Below, one piece after another: positions 63,844 through 64,000 of a stretch of 64,000 nt of DNA (position 1 is its first letter; each line of letters begins with the position of its first letter). The translations under genes were made by a program, and so were the position numbers. Origin of the DNA: Enterobacter sp. Cy-643 (GTDB lineage: Bacteria > Pseudomonadota > Gammaproteobacteria > Enterobacterales > Enterobacteriaceae); contig NZ_VWWV01000007.1 in assembly GCF_011752815.1 (NCBI RefSeq), positions 62,001-126,000 of the forward strand, given 5' to 3'. Below the pieces are notes generated by a model. It was not told the DNA's origin. It searched no databases and saw nothing but the letters and a program-made list of their open reading frames with translations.

Positions 63844-64000
<157 letters not shown>

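Overview
This is a 64-kb stretch of core chromosome from a member of the Enterobacteriaceae. Almost every gene matches an Escherichia coli K-12 gene in sequence and length, and the order follows the K-12 yraQ-to-rplM segment. It is not E. coli: argG and yhbX are missing between metY and leuU, yhbO is missing between yraR and yhbP, and yrbL and gltF are missing. A PmrA/PmrB-type two-component system follows dacB and a glycerate kinase gene follows npr. I recall dacB-linked pmrAB from other Enterobacterales, but I cannot name the species from this window. I found no insertion sequence, prophage, CRISPR array or integrase.

Layout. (1) 1-0.8 kb: a truncated HxlR regulator divergent from a flavodoxin-like NAD(P)H oxidoreductase, A/T-rich and probably accessory. 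(2) 0.9-7.8 kb: yraQ, yraR, yhbP, yhbQ, yhbS, ubiT (yhbT), ubiU, ubiV and yhbW, including the three genes for oxygen-independent ubiquinone synthesis. (3) 7.8-16.5 kb: mtr with a TrpR operator, then the leader peptide yrbN, deaD, nlpI, pnp, rpsO, truB and rbfA. (4) 16.5-26.5 kb: infB, nusA, rimP, tRNA-fMet, tRNA-Leu, secG, glmM, folP and ftsH. Much of regions 3 and 4 is one leftward translation and RNA-processing cluster. (5) 26.5-37.8 kb: rlmE, yhbY, greA, dacB-pmrA-pmrB, obgE, yhbE, rpmA-rplU, ispB, sfsB, murA and ibaG. (6) 37.9-48 kb: the mlaFEDCB lipid-transport operon facing the yrbG-kdsD-kdsC-lptC-lptA-lptB-rpoN-hpf-ptsN-rapZ-npr run, which joins LPS synthesis and export to sigma-54 and the nitrogen PTS. 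(7) 49-55 kb: glycerate kinase, mtgA, elbB, the sRNA ArcZ, arcB and yhcC. (8) 56-64 kb: gltB-gltD, sspB-sspA, rpsI and the end of rplM.

Starts were chosen from ribosome-binding sites and from the lengths of known family members, so many are shorter than the longest open frame. pnp and rimP start with TTG and ubiT with GTG. No wholly new system is evident. The points most worth following are a 21-codon Arg/Lys-rich ORF with a strong ribosome-binding site upstream of gltB, separated from it by an in-frame TAG; the dacB-pmrAB operon, whose sensor keeps a periplasmic ExxE motif; the yrbN-deaD overlap; a redox-sensor-like HxlR/oxidoreductase pair; and unexplained inverted repeats upstream of gltB. 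Comparisons with E. coli sequences are from memory, not from a search.
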